This document shows positions 8,011-16,416 of a DNA stretch of 48,955 nucleotides, piece by piece. The DNA is from Methanobacteriota archaeon. GTDB lineage: Archaea > Thermoplasmatota > Poseidoniia > MGIII > CG-Epi1. The notes below the pieces were generated by a model, which saw only the letters and a list, made by a program, of their open reading frames with translations, was not told the origin of the DNA and searched no databases. Position 1 is the first letter of the stretch. Every line of letters starts with the position of its first letter. The DNA is taken from positions 1 through 48,955 of the forward strand of contig JAAZXG010000006.1 of NCBI GenBank assembly GCA_014240255.1, written 5' to 3'. Made by a program: the position numbers and the translations under genes.

Positions 8011-8964
8011 TTAAGTTAATTGCTTTATTGCCAATATACATTTTTGTTTAGCCATCTCAGTAATAGCTTCAGAATCACCTTTTCCATTATATCCTGCGGC
8101 ACCCGGATGCCCTCCCGAAGAACCTCCGTTAATTTCAGTAATTTCCTCTAAAATCGTTGTTAAATTAAATCCTTTAGAAACTATTCGATTGGAAGCTCTT
8201 GTAGATAATCTCATTTCTCCTTTTTTATTCTCAGAAGCTACTAATGCAATATCTGCACCCAATACAATCATTAGTCTTGCAGAACCCGATTCAAATGAAT
8301 TAACAACACTATTAGCAATGATCCATTTTCCTTCCTGCATCCACTTCATTCTTTGTGCAGCTTTTAGGAATGTTGTTTTCTGAATTAAGGGTCTCTCACT
8401 ATCTAAAATATTGATTACATCTTGCGGATCAGCACCAGTATTACAAAGTTCACTTGCAATATTGAATGTTTCTCCATTAGCATGTCTAAATTGCCCAGTA
8501 TCTGTATAAATTCCACACATTAGTATAGTTGCATATTCGTTGGTAAGTTTTAATTCTAATTCCTCAATAATTTCAAAAACAATTTCAGCAGTACTTGTTT
8601 TTTGAGGTAAATGGATTATTTCAGTTCCTTCAGGCCATTTTCCCATTCTAGTGTGATGATCTATTACTACAATGTTATTTGTATCTGGAAGAGGTCCACA
8701 ATGTTCAGGATTGGGGCTATCCAAAGCAATTACCGTTCCATCCCATTTTCTAGGAGGTTTTTCCATTATTTCACAGTTAGCCACACTTGCTATTTTTTGT
8801 CCATGAGAACTTATTCCGTCTGAAGCACAAATGGTTGAGTTTTCGAGAACCGAGTTAAGTGCTACAGCAGATGAGATTGCATCGACATCGGCATGATGGT
8901 GAACTAAAAGTAATAATTTATCTTTTAAATTAGCCTTAACTTTATCATTTAGAAGATTTGTCAT
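8011..8964 (-). CDS. DHH-family phosphoesterase (NrnA/RecJ-like)
   Basis: This is a 317-residue two-domain phosphoesterase. The DHH domain has LVHHHADVDAISSA (metal-binding His/Asp), VIALDSPNPEHCG and VVIDHHT. The C-terminal DHHA1 domain has the GGSSGGHPGAAGY substrate-binding loop. Relatives degrade short oligoribonucleotides or cyclic dinucleotide products using Mn2+. It is the last gene of the exosome superoperon and overlaps pfdB by 20 bases, which fits a role in finishing RNA decay; that role is inference. Confidence 0.88.
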   Translation of the reverse strand: MTNLLNDKVKANLKDKLLLLVHHHADVDAISSAVALNSVLENSTICASDGISSHGQKIASVANCEIMEKPPRKWDGTVIALDSPNPEHCGPLPDTNNIVVIDHHTRMGKWPEGTEIIHLPQKTSTAEIVFEIIEELELKLTNEYATILMCGIYTDTGQFRHANGETFNIASELCNTGADPQDVINILDSERPLIQKTTFLKAAQRMKWMQEGKWIIANSVVNSFESGSARLMIVLGADIALVASENKKGEMRLSTRASNRIVSKGFNLTTILEEITEINGGSSGGHPGAAGYNGKGDSEAITEMAKQKCILAIKQLT

Positions 8965-9322
8965 TGTTTTCCTGAATACTCTGTAAAACGGGTTCTAATT
9001 TAGCTTGCATTTCAGCAATTTCAACATTCATTTTCTCAATTTGGTTTTTTAGACTATTATTACGAATTTCCATTCTTTCTTTTTCATCGTTCAAATCTTT
9101 AACTAATATTGTATTATCATCAATTTTCTTCATTACTGAACCAATAGCTCTGTAGAGCGTAGCATCATTATCAATGTCTTCAATTTCCTCTAGCGTTCGT
9201 TTGGTTTCTCCAATAGTCATGTCCATTTGTGAAACTTGTTGAGATAAATTTTGTATTTGTTGTTGCATTTGTCTAAATAAATTCACCTGTTCTTGCACAT
9301 TTTCGGGTGTAATTTCACTCAT
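8945..9322 (-). CDS. pfdB: prefoldin beta subunit
   Basis: This 125-residue protein is almost entirely helical coiled coil. It is split by a short hairpin segment (LEEIEDIDNDATLYRAIGSVM) typical of prefoldin beta (class 2) subunits. Four beta and two alpha subunits form the archaeal hexameric jellyfish chaperone that delivers unfolded proteins to the thermosome. The start has AAGGAGTT upstream inside the pcc1 gene, which it overlaps by eight bases. Its place after pcc1 matches the conserved archaeal gene order. Confidence 0.93.
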   Translation of the reverse strand: MSEITPENVQEQVNLFRQMQQQIQNLSQQVSQMDMTIGETKRTLEEIEDIDNDATLYRAIGSVMKKIDDNTILVKDLNDEKERMEIRNNSLKNQIEKMNVEIAEMQAKLEPVLQSIQENNDKSSK

Positions 9323-9542
9323 TTTTTATAACTCCTTCCGCACAATAAGCCCATCCTAAAAAAGAATTAAGGGCAGCTCTTAAGCTAGTAAATTCTTCAG
9401 CGACTAATTCAATTTTCAATTTTTCACCAGCTGGAATAACAGTAACATCAACTTTTGGTAAACCTGCTTTTGCTTCATCAGCTAACGCTTTAGCAATAGC
9501 TTTAGTATTTTTCCCTGTTTTGAGGCTCACTTGAGCTTTCAT
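9315..9542 (-). CDS. pcc1: KEOPS complex subunit Pcc1
   Basis: This is a 75-residue alpha/beta protein with the Pcc1 pattern: a first strand and a helix of small residues, PKVDVTVIPAGEKLKIELVAEE, then TSLRAALNSFLGW near the C-terminus. Pcc1 is the dimerisation subunit of KEOPS, which makes the N6-threonylcarbamoyladenosine modification at position 37 of ANN-decoding tRNAs. Its ATG overlaps the rpoP stop as TAATG. The length is normal for the family. Confidence 0.9.
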   Translation of the reverse strand: MKAQVSLKTGKNTKAIAKALADEAKAGLPKVDVTVIPAGEKLKIELVAEEFTSLRAALNSFLGWAYCAEGVIKNE

Positions 9543-9682
9543 TAATTGGAAATAACGGTTTTCTTAGTAGATGGTCTAATTTTGTAAAAAATCTTTTCAC
9601 CACAAACACGACATGTAAGTCCCAATACCTCTAAGTCCATATCTAATTTTGTTCCACACGAGGCACACTTGTAATTTACCAT
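9542..9682 (-). CDS. rpoP: DNA-directed RNA polymerase subunit P (Rpb12-like)
   Basis: This gene is missing from the ORF track because it codes for only 46 residues. The translation begins MVNYKCASCGTKLDMDLEV and continues LTCRVCGEKIFYKIRP. It has the CxxC...CxxC zinc ribbon and YK.RP ending typical of archaeal RpoP, the equivalent of eukaryotic Rpb12. A perfect AAGGAGG lies seven bases before the ATG. It sits between eL43 and pcc1 as in many archaea, overlapping pcc1 by one base. Confidence 0.93.
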   Translation of the reverse strand: MVNYKCASCGTKLDMDLEVLGLTCRVCGEKIFYKIRPSTKKTVISN

Positions 9683-9684
9683 TT

Positions 9685-9912
9685 TTAGTCCTCCTTAGAT
9701 GGATAATAAGCTCCACTAGCAAATTGGTAATCACAACTATTACATTTGAATATTCCTGTAGAGATGCGCTTTACATTTATTTTAGAACACGATGGACAAT
9801 CATACTTTTGGCGTTGTTTTTTCTCTACAGCACCTACTCTTCTACGAACTGATACTCCATATCTTGGACCAAATCGACCCGTACTTCCAACTTTCTTTGT
9901 CCCCTGACTCAT
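9685..9912 (-). CDS. rpl37ae: ribosomal protein eL43 (L37Ae)
   Basis: This is a 75-residue basic protein. The N-terminus SQGTKKVGSTGRFGPRYGVSVRRRV and the zinc ribbon YDCPSCSKINVKRISTGIFKCNSCDYQFASGAYYP identify the archaeal/eukaryotic large-subunit protein L37Ae. The four cysteines (CxxC...CxxC) bind zinc. Its ATG overlaps the rrp42 stop as ATGA. Length and position match the conserved exosome-ribosome operon of archaea. Confidence 0.96.
   Translation of the reverse strand: MSQGTKKVGSTGRFGPRYGVSVRRRVGAVEKKQRQKYDCPSCSKINVKRISTGIFKCNSCDYQFASGAYYPSKED
9690..9696 (-). promoter_or_regulatory. strong Shine-Dalgarno AAGGAGG for rpoP
   Basis: On the minus strand AAGGAGG is followed by seven bases and ATG. 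It overlaps the final codons of the eL43 gene and supports the rpoP call. Confidence 0.8.
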
Positions 9913-10697
9913 CCTTGAATACCTTTTAGAGCCTCACGTAAAACATTATCGCTAGCTCTGGCTGTTTTCACAGCTTCTTTTATTTCGTCATTACCAAAAG
10001 CCCCATTCATTCCCTTTTGTGCAGCTCTTAAGTTTCCATTTTCATCGTGAGCTACTGTAAATCTTGCAGTCATTACACTTTCTTCCTCAGATGTTGGATC
10101 TAATATTACGGAATCTCCTAATTTTCCAAAAGTACATGAGATTGGCCAACAGGTTACTGCTAATTTCACGTCTTTATCAGATACTCCGTGTTGTACATTT
10201 GGAATCATAGTGTTTGAAAGAGCTGCTGCTGCAGCTAAAGTACAACAATCGAATAGATTTCCGTTATTGTCCAAAATATGTAAGTCTATAAAGACGGTCC
10301 AAACTTTTTCACCTTCTTCTATACAAAGACTTTCAAAGTCAATCATACGCGATTCACGGATTCCTCTGTCTACAACTCTAGATAATTCAATGGATTTTTC
10401 TCTTGGTGGACCTGGATCAAAGGATTGGTCTGCTAACGGCGCCAATTCTGTAGTGGTCATCATAGTACCACTTCTTGGTGAATCTCCATATGGAGTTCCA
10501 ATAAGCATTTTGATACCACATAATACTTTAGTCTTCCCAAGATGGACCATAGCAGATCCTTCAGCAGTATTAATCATGCCTGTTTCAATTTTAACTTCTC
10601 TGTATTCATTAATTCCACGTCCATCTGCTCTTTTACCTTCTTTAGCTAATGATTCCATGTGGCCTTTCATTAAATTGGAAACGCTATCGTTACTCAT
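9909..10697 (-). CDS. rrp42: exosome complex subunit Rrp42
   Basis: This 262-residue RNase PH-fold protein begins with GKRADGRGINEYREVKIETG and carries AEGSAMVHLGKTKVLCGIK and the SFDPGPPREKSIELSRVVDRGIRES region. Rrp42 is the non-catalytic partner of Rrp41; three heterodimers form the hexameric ring of the archaeal exosome, which degrades and tails RNA 3' ends. It starts by ATGA overlap with rrp41 and has a GGAGGT upstream. The family assignment is clear from sequence and position. Confidence 0.95.
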   Translation of the reverse strand: MSNDSVSNLMKGHMESLAKEGKRADGRGINEYREVKIETGMINTAEGSAMVHLGKTKVLCGIKMLIGTPYGDSPRSGTMMTTTELAPLADQSFDPGPPREKSIELSRVVDRGIRESRMIDFESLCIEEGEKVWTVFIDLHILDNNGNLFDCCTLAAAAALSNTMIPNVQHGVSDKDVKLAVTCWPISCTFGKLGDSVILDPTSEEESVMTARFTVAHDENGNLRAAQKGMNGAFGNDEIKEAVKTARASDNVLREALKGIQG

Positions 10698-11416
10698 GCT
10701 TTACCTCCATAACTGTTTTCTAAAGCAATTCTCATTTTTTTGTATAAATCCATACAACCGCTGGTTGCTAACTCTAGGGCTAGTTCAAATTCTTCAGGTG
10801 TCAAGTGTCCATCAAGTTGTAATAGTACAACTTCTCCAGTACTTGGTATGATTGCCAAAGGTAAATCAGCTTGTCCGTAATTATCTTCTTCTTTATTTAA
10901 ATCAAGAACTACCACGTCATTTACTTTTCCTGAAGCACAAGCTGGAATCATATCCCTCATTGGTATTCCTGCATCTGCTAATGCTACAGAAGCTGCAGTC
11001 ATTGCAGCACATCTTGTTCCTGCATGAGCTTCTACAACTTGCATATCTACTCTAATTGAGGCCTTTGGAAATTCTTCGACCATTACTACTTTCTCAAAAG
11101 CTTGTGAAACGATATAGGAAATCTCACTTGATCTGCGATCCAGACCTGGTCTTTTCCTGTCATTTACACTAAAAGGTGCCATCGTGTATCTGGCTTGAAC
11201 AATTGCTCTATCGGCCTTCTGTTTGTGCCTAGGATGACATTCCATAGGTCCAAAAACACCAGCGTAAACCTTGTTGTTTCCCCATTCAAGATAACAAGAA
11301 CCGTCTGCATTGTCCAATACTCCTGCGACAATTTTGACTTCTCTTAACTCGTCAGGTTTTCGTCCATCCATTCGGATTCCGTTTTTTATCAATTCTATAT
11401 CAGTTTGTCCAGCCAT
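10694..11416 (-). CDS. rrp41: exosome complex catalytic subunit Rrp41
   Basis: This 240-residue RNase PH-fold protein contains IRMDGRKPDELREVKI, YLEWGNNKVYAGVFGPME and the phosphate/RNA-binding RAIVQARYTMAPFS. The segment DLNKEEDNYGQADLPLA carries the acidic residues that in known Rrp41 proteins coordinate catalysis. It performs phosphate-dependent 3'-5' RNA degradation and the reverse polynucleotidylation. One base separates it from rrp4, and GGAG lies before the ATG. Confidence 0.96.
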   Translation of the reverse strand: MAGQTDIELIKNGIRMDGRKPDELREVKIVAGVLDNADGSCYLEWGNNKVYAGVFGPMECHPRHKQKADRAIVQARYTMAPFSVNDRKRPGLDRRSSEISYIVSQAFEKVVMVEEFPKASIRVDMQVVEAHAGTRCAAMTAASVALADAGIPMRDMIPACASGKVNDVVVLDLNKEEDNYGQADLPLAIIPSTGEVVLLQLDGHLTPEEFELALELATSGCMDLYKKMRIALENSYGGKA

Positions 11417-11417
11417 T

Positions 11418-12089
11418 TTATTTCTCCAATAATTTTTCTATTTTCTTTGTTAGTCCTTCAGAGGTCGCTTCTCTGTTAATAGTTTCAATTGCTTCTTGAG
11501 CAAGAGCTATATCTTCACCTTTTCCATCAATCCAGATGTAACCATTCTGTCCAATCTGTATTCTGGTACTTGTATTTTCTCGAATTAAGGAAATCATAGA
11601 ACCTTGTTTTCCAATAACTCTAGGTACATTAGTTGGATTTACCTTAACTATAGTACCGGAATATAATTTTCTAGAATCATCCTTCTTTAAACTAATTTGA
11701 TGAGATCCGGCAGCATCTACCATAAAAATTTCAGCCCAAATAGCATCTCCTATAGCTAAAAATCTTGCAGTATCTCCGAAGGGAACTTTCCAACTAGATT
11801 CACTGTGATGTAATGTAGAATTAAATGAGGCGCCGATATCCATACGCCATATGGAAGGTCCAGTTTCAACACAAATTGCTATGATTTTATCTCCAACTTT
11901 TGGACTATATCTTCCAGCTATTGCATTTACATTGATGTATCCAGATTTATCGTTTGAATAACCTACGACTGAAGAATGTATACGTCCTTCACTTCTGAAT
12001 ATTCCCTTTCCAGGCTTACTCTTGGTTTCCATTAAGTCCCCTGGTAATACTAATTTTCTATTTGATGTAACACTTGATTCTTCGCTCAT
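11418..12089 (-). CDS. rrp4: exosome RNA-binding cap subunit Rrp4
   Basis: This 223-residue protein has three parts: an N-terminal beta domain (KLVLPGDLMETKSKPGKG), an S1 domain around residues 60-130 (YSPKVGDKIIAICVE) and a KH domain from about 145 with VPRVIGKQGSMISLI. Rrp4 trimers cap the RNase PH ring and recruit poly(A)-rich substrates. A 70-base gap separates it from SBDS. A weak AAGGAAG lies before the ATG. Csl4 and DnaG, the other cap components, are not in the window. Confidence 0.95.
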   Translation of the reverse strand: MSEESSVTSNRKLVLPGDLMETKSKPGKGIFRSEGRIHSSVVGYSNDKSGYINVNAIAGRYSPKVGDKIIAICVETGPSIWRMDIGASFNSTLHHSESSWKVPFGDTARFLAIGDAIWAEIFMVDAAGSHQISLKKDDSRKLYSGTIVKVNPTNVPRVIGKQGSMISLIRENTSTRIQIGQNGYIWIDGKGEDIALAQEAIETINREATSEGLTKKIEKLLEK

Positions 12090-12159
12090 TATGAATCTTC
12101 CTTTTTTATTTCTAATACTTCCCTTTCCAAACTCGCCCCTATATGAAGATTTCTTTAAT

Positions 12160-12852
12160 CTAAATTATTTTAGTTTCAGCCGTTCCTTTAGTAACAGATC
12201 CCAAAATATCTTCTAGTTTTACAAAAGACGCTGCAGACATTTCTAGCATCCCAATCCAGCTTCCATCGGTTTGATATTCTTCACTTTCAATAGTTCCTAA
12301 TCCCGAAATTGGGCCATAACATTTTCCAACATGTATAGCTTGTATTTTGACCGCAACACGTATTTTTTCAAAGGAAATTGGAATCAAGAATTTTATAGCT
12401 TTGATGATTTTTTCAACTTGCTTTTCCATGGATTCCATCGGATCAATTGAAAATTTAGCTTCATCAATAGCATTTTCTATTCTTTGAGGTGGATGAGGGC
12501 CTCCGGTTTGAGGATTCATTCCATTTGCAACAATATTTGCTATAATCTGTTTTCTTTTTTGTTCAACCATCTCTTTTCTTTGTTGAGAAGTTAGTTGAAT
12601 AGTTCCTTCATTTAAGATGGTCTTATAAATTTCTATAAGATCAGTTGTTTCAAATACATCATTAACCAAATTTTCTGGAGAACGCTCACCTTTTGCATTA
12701 TCACTCCAGATACCATCTACTGCAATCGCATCTTCCCAATCAATATCTTCACCTTCACTATAATCCTGGGCTAATTTTGGATCAATTAAGATTTCAAAAC
12801 GGTTTCCACCAGTTTCATATCTGGCAGTAACTGCATCTTCAAGAGAAACCAT
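12160..12852 (-). CDS. ribosome maturation protein SBDS
   Basis: This 230-residue protein has the three-domain SBDS layout: an N-terminal FYSH domain (VTARYETGGNRFEILIDPKLAQDY, then a DVFETTDLIE-type segment), a central helical domain (LTSQQRKEMVEQKRKQIIANI ... PQTGGPHPPQRIENA) and a C-terminal ferredoxin-like domain. SBDS with EFL1 releases eIF6 from 60S subunits in eukaryotes; in archaea it is part of large-subunit maturation. Its ATG overlaps the psmA stop by one base (TAATG), so it is coupled to the proteasome gene. Confidence 0.95.
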   Translation of the reverse strand: MVSLEDAVTARYETGGNRFEILIDPKLAQDYSEGEDIDWEDAIAVDGIWSDNAKGERSPENLVNDVFETTDLIEIYKTILNEGTIQLTSQQRKEMVEQKRKQIIANIVANGMNPQTGGPHPPQRIENAIDEAKFSIDPMESMEKQVEKIIKAIKFLIPISFEKIRVAVKIQAIHVGKCYGPISGLGTIESEEYQTDGSWIGMLEMSAASFVKLEDILGSVTKGTAETKII

Positions 12853-13565
12853 TACTTAATTTTCTTTACAGCCTCATTTACAGTTTTAGCATCTAAATTA
12901 TGGAAACCATCTTTAGTATTAACTACGGCGATTTCAACGACATCTGCTTTCAAATTATTTTCATTTGCGGCAGCAAGTCCTTTCAATCCAAGATTAATAG
13001 CTTGTTTTTGAGACAGGTTATCCTTGTATTCCTTTTCGAATACTTCCATAACTTCATTTCTTCCAGCTCCAATTCCGCCAGCCTTATAGGCCATTAAAGC
13101 ACCAGAAGGATCAGTTTCATAGAGATGAGGTCCTGAAGTATCAATTCCACCAATTAGCATTGCAGTACCAAAGGGCCTAACTCCGCCATATTGAGTATAG
13201 CTCTGTTTAAAATCACAAAGTTTTTTTACTAACGATTCCACAGCTAAGTCTTCACTATAGTTGAACGTATTAACCTGACATTCAGTACGGGCTCTATCAA
13301 CCAATGCTCTTGCATCTGCAACTAGTCCTGATGTTGCACATCCAATATGTCCGTCAATCTTGAATATTTTTTCAATACTCTCCGGTTCAATCAATTTTGA
13401 ACTTAGTCTTTTGTCTACTATCAAAACCACTCCATCTTTGAATTTAACTCCAACTGTAGTTGTTCCTCTCTTTACGGCTTCCCTAGCATACTCTACTTGG
13501 AATAATCGTCCATCTGGCGAAAATACTGTGATAGCCCGGTCATAGGCCATGTGTCCTGCTTGCAT
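12852..13565 (-). CDS. psmA: proteasome alpha subunit
   Basis: From the ATG at 13565 this protein has 237 residues and starts [34 protein letters not shown], the N-terminus conserved in archaeal 20S alpha subunits. The longer ORF in the track adds 37 unrelated residues and would run into the divergent lipoprotein gene, so I reject that start. Alpha rings gate the proteasome and dock the PAN/Cdc48 ATPase. It opens the superoperon; the AT-rich TTTAATAATTA upstream could be its TATA box. Confidence 0.95.
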   Translation of the reverse strand: MQAGHMAYDRAITVFSPDGRLFQVEYAREAVKRGTTTVGVKFKDGVVLIVDKRLSSKLIEPESIEKIFKIDGHIGCATSGLVADARALVDRARTECQVNTFNYSEDLAVESLVKKLCDFKQSYTQYGGVRPFGTAMLIGGIDTSGPHLYETDPSGALMAYKAGGIGAGRNEVMEVFEKEYKDNLSQKQAINLGLKGLAAANENNLKADVVEIAVVNTKDGFHNLDAKTVNEAVKKIK

Positions 13566-13651
13566 AAATTTACCTTGTTGCCACGGTCTCGGTTGGTAGA
13601 AAAGGGTATCGGTAGGTGCGTAATTATTAAACGTCCAGTATTTGGCATGCC

Positions 13652-14770
13652 GTGCGCAAGTCGATAATAATTGCATTTTTGCTGCTCATGCCGGGCTGTT
13701 TGGACACGACTCCTGAAACTCTTAGTGGAATTGAAATTTTAGCACCATCAGAGGTTATTGAAGGAGATATGGCTGAAATCCAGGCTCATGGAACCAAGCC
13801 AAATGGTGCAAAATATTTGTGGGACTTTGGAGATGATACTGGGAGTTCAGGAGAAATGGTAAATCACATTTATTTGGAAGAGGGAGAATATACAATTACT
13901 TTGACAGTAGTAGATGGTGAGGGTAAAATAGGCAATTCTAAAACATCAATCAAAATTTTGCATCGTAACGAACAACCTGTTGCTAGTCTTGCTGCTACTT
14001 ACGGTGGACAAGGTCAGACGATTAAGGTAAACAGTGTTGCATTTTTCGATGGTGGAGCTTCTAGTGATCCCGATGGTGACGTATTGTCTTTTGATTGGGA
14101 TTTTGGAGATGGTTACTATGGCGATGTTATGCGCCCAAATCATGAATATACTTCAGTTGGAAACTATACTGTAACTTTAACAGTTAGTGATAATGGCAAT
14201 CTGTCAAGTACTTCGGAAACCTGGGTTTTAGTTCAGATTAGAACTTACGTCGTGGAATTTGTAAAACAGACTATAGTTGTACCGGCGCTTGCAGGTTATA
14301 CTGCAGAAGGTGCTAGTAATCTTCAAGCTCATAATTATCCCTATAATGTAACTGATGTAAATTATGATTTTGAGTGGACTGAAGATGAAGTGTCAGATTC
14401 ACCAGATAATCCTATTGTTGGTACCTTATTTCCGGATGATTTCTCATTAAGTGTTGCAACAAATTATATATTCAATTTAACAGAGAATAGTACTTCTGGA
14501 AATATTGAGTTAAATTTTATAGTTTTAAATTCAATCCCTAGCGATTTAATATTGTCATTAGGTTCCGTTGCTGAAGTAAATCAATATTTATTTGCAAATG
14601 GATATACTAGCGCTAAAGGTCAAGGTCAATGGGATGCAGTTATTACTTGCAATGAAGCAAGTTCAATAACAGACTTAGGCCTTAATTCATTTCTTGATAC
14701 TGATGACGGTAATGATTGGGTTTTATTCGTAGAATATAGTTATTATAATAGTATAATAACAGAAACCTAA
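13652..14770 (+). CDS. lipoprotein with two PKD domains
   Basis: This 372-residue protein starts with GTG. The N-terminus is [16 protein letters not shown], a signal peptide with a lipobox, so the Cys at residue 16 probably carries the lipid anchor. Two PKD domains follow (about residues 28-108 and 110-200), each with a WDFGD motif and EYTITLTV or NYTVTLTV strands. The remaining 170 residues have no motif I recognise. It is an extracellular, membrane-tethered protein, perhaps binding other surface proteins or glycans. TAATTATTAAAC about 25 bases upstream could serve as its TATA box. Confidence 0.8.
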   Translation: MRKSIIIAFLLLMPGCLDTTPETLSGIEILAPSEVIEGDMAEIQAHGTKPNGAKYLWDFGDDTGSSGEMVNHIYLEEGEYTITLTVVDGEGKIGNSKTSIKILHRNEQPVASLAATYGGQGQTIKVNSVAFFDGGASSDPDGDVLSFDWDFGDGYYGDVMRPNHEYTSVGNYTVTLTVSDNGNLSSTSETWVLVQIRTYVVEFVKQTIVVPALAGYTAEGASNLQAHNYPYNVTDVNYDFEWTEDEVSDSPDNPIVGTLFPDDFSLSVATNYIFNLTENSTSGNIELNFIVLNSIPSDLILSLGSVAEVNQYLFANGYTSAKGQGQWDAVITCNEASSITDLGLNSFLDTDDGNDWVLFVEYSYYNSIITET

Positions 14771-14776
14771 TTTTTT

Positions 14777-16246
14777 CTATTCGAGTAAGTTTAATTGAGT
14801 TGCGAAATACGTTATTGTCTTATCTGGTGCCGTATATTCCTTACCACCTTTTTCTTTTGCAAGTTCTAAGTAAGCATATGCACTTTGAACTGCTCCTTTG
14901 ATATTTTCGGGATTTCGTTTTAGGGCTAGATGGTAGCTACATATTGCAAGATTATGCCAAGCTCTTGGTTCTTCAGGGTCAATTTCCGTCGCTCTTTTAT
15001 AATGTTCAGCAGCTCTTTCCAATCGTTTTTCAATCCAAGCTGCATTACCTAGTCTAAGGTAATTTTTAACATCAGTTTTTACAATTTCTGAAGCAAATTC
15101 TTTGTATTCTCCACCTTCAGAGGAGTATGGTCTTTGACTATAACTAGATTCATAGGCATTTGTTTTTGGTAATGGCGATTCATAAGATGTATTCTTTGTT
15201 TCGTAAGTTGTTTTTTCAGATTCGTAACTATTACTTTCATCCCGATCTAATATTCCCGTAGTGTCAGGTATTGGTTCATCAAACATACCTGCACCAAACA
15301 TTGGTTCATACGCTTCTTCCGTATCGGTTGTTTCAGCCAAATTGTCTGAAGAGATATCAATAGTGTTTTCAACTTTAGTTTCCAAATTAGGTAGACTTAT
15401 TGGCTCAGTATTTGCTCTCATTTCAAAGCCATATATTTTGTTTGAAGACGTACCGGCAATAATAAAATCAACTTGTTTTGAAATACATAAACAGGTAACT
15501 TCTCCTTCCGTTTCTATTTTTTCTAAGAGTTCACCGGTGTCTGATAAGTGATAGATGTGGTTGTCATGTGAACCTGCAATAATTCCTCCATTTTCTAATG
15601 AATTAACTGCTCGAACGTATCCTCCAGTTTTATAATTCCATAAATCTTTGCCTGTTGAATCGAGTCCATGAATCATTTCGTCCCATCCTCCAACAAAAAT
15701 ATTATGTCCGTCCCTATCTACCGAGACATCCCACAGTGAATCACTTCTTTGTTTTTTCCAATTTAGATTACCTTCATTATTTAAACAATATAAGTGTTCA
15801 TCGCCGCATCCTACTACGGTGTTTCCATTTCTAGAAATTCCAGTTCCGACCATTGCTCTGTTTGTAGGATATTCCCAAACTTTCAATCCACTTTCAGTAT
15901 ACAATAGAATAGAATCGCCAGTTCCAATTGCAATATATTGACCGTTAGGATCAACTGATAATGACCAAATTGATTTTCCTATAGTTTGTTCCCATTCAAT
16001 ATTCCCTAGAGAATTAAACATTCGTAGTTTACAATCTTTTCCGCCACAAATAACTTTATTTCCAATAATTGCCAATCCATGTATCCCTTCATCAATATGT
16101 TTTTCCCATAAAATATTTCCTGCTTTATCTACAAGAGTTAGATTCCCGTTTCTATCTCCTACAGCTATTTTAGTGCCGTCTTCTGAACAGGCAAGGCATA
16201 TTACAGGACCTGAAATACTCAGGTCAAAAACAGGTGCATGTGTCAT
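14777..16246 (-). CDS. seven-bladed beta-propeller (WD40/PQQ-like) plus TPR protein
   Basis: This is a 489-residue cytoplasmic protein. Residues 1-280 hold seven propeller blades, each running from a hydrophobic strand through IAVGDRNGNLTLVD-type to GNILW-type endings. Residues 285-390 form a linker rich in Ser, Tyr, Glu and Thr with repeated YES/YET steps. Residues 390-489 hold TPR helices (AAWIEKRLERAAEHYKRATEIDPEEPRAWHNLA). It is likely a scaffold for protein complexes; the partners are unknown. It ends six bases from the PKD lipoprotein stop, convergent. Confidence 0.82.
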   Translation of the reverse strand: MTHAPVFDLSISGPVICLACSEDGTKIAVGDRNGNLTLVDKAGNILWEKHIDEGIHGLAIIGNKVICGGKDCKLRMFNSLGNIEWEQTIGKSIWSLSVDPNGQYIAIGTGDSILLYTESGLKVWEYPTNRAMVGTGISRNGNTVVGCGDEHLYCLNNEGNLNWKKQRSDSLWDVSVDRDGHNIFVGGWDEMIHGLDSTGKDLWNYKTGGYVRAVNSLENGGIIAGSHDNHIYHLSDTGELLEKIETEGEVTCLCISKQVDFIIAGTSSNKIYGFEMRANTEPISLPNLETKVENTIDISSDNLAETTDTEEAYEPMFGAGMFDEPIPDTTGILDRDESNSYESEKTTYETKNTSYESPLPKTNAYESSYSQRPYSSEGGEYKEFASEIVKTDVKNYLRLGNAAWIEKRLERAAEHYKRATEIDPEEPRAWHNLAICSYHLALKRNPENIKGAVQSAYAYLELAKEKGGKEYTAPDKTITYFATQLNLLE

Positions 16247-16311
16247 GACTATAATCGTCTTGTGTCACCCTATTATTTATTTGTTGTTCTAAGTTTCTTT
16301 TAACAAATAAA

Positions 16312-16322
16312 TTTATATAAAG
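16312..16322 (+). promoter_or_regulatory. TATA box of the 1302-residue surface protein gene
   Basis: TTTATATAAAG is a near-ideal archaeal TATA box in the 170-base intergenic region. Transcription would start near 16345, leaving a leader of about 70 bases before the ATG at 16417. Confidence 0.65.
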
Positions 16323-16342
16323 AGCGATTCTGGTAACGTTAA

Positions 16343-16396
16343 TGACTATGGGCACTTGCTAGATTAAATTTTCTAGAATAAGCTGCATATTAGTCA
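16343..16396 (+). promoter_or_regulatory. possible structured 5' leader
   Basis: Nested inverted repeats are visible: TGACTA (16343-16348) with TAGTCA (16391-16396), and inside them CTAGA (16359) with TCTAG (16372). They sit between the predicted transcription start and the ATG. Stems of five to six pairs are weak, so this is tentative. Confidence 0.3.
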
Positions 16397-16416
16397 CTCG
16401 CAAATTGGTGTAAAAA

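Noticed and set aside
10210-10851. 213-residue plus-strand ORF across rrp42/rrp41
   Set aside because: It is a shadow of two well-identified exosome genes and spans their junction.
13566-13676. 37-residue N-terminal extension of the proteasome alpha subunit
   Set aside because: Known alpha subunits start at the [20 protein letters not shown] position; the extension would overlap the divergent lipoprotein gene and its promoter.
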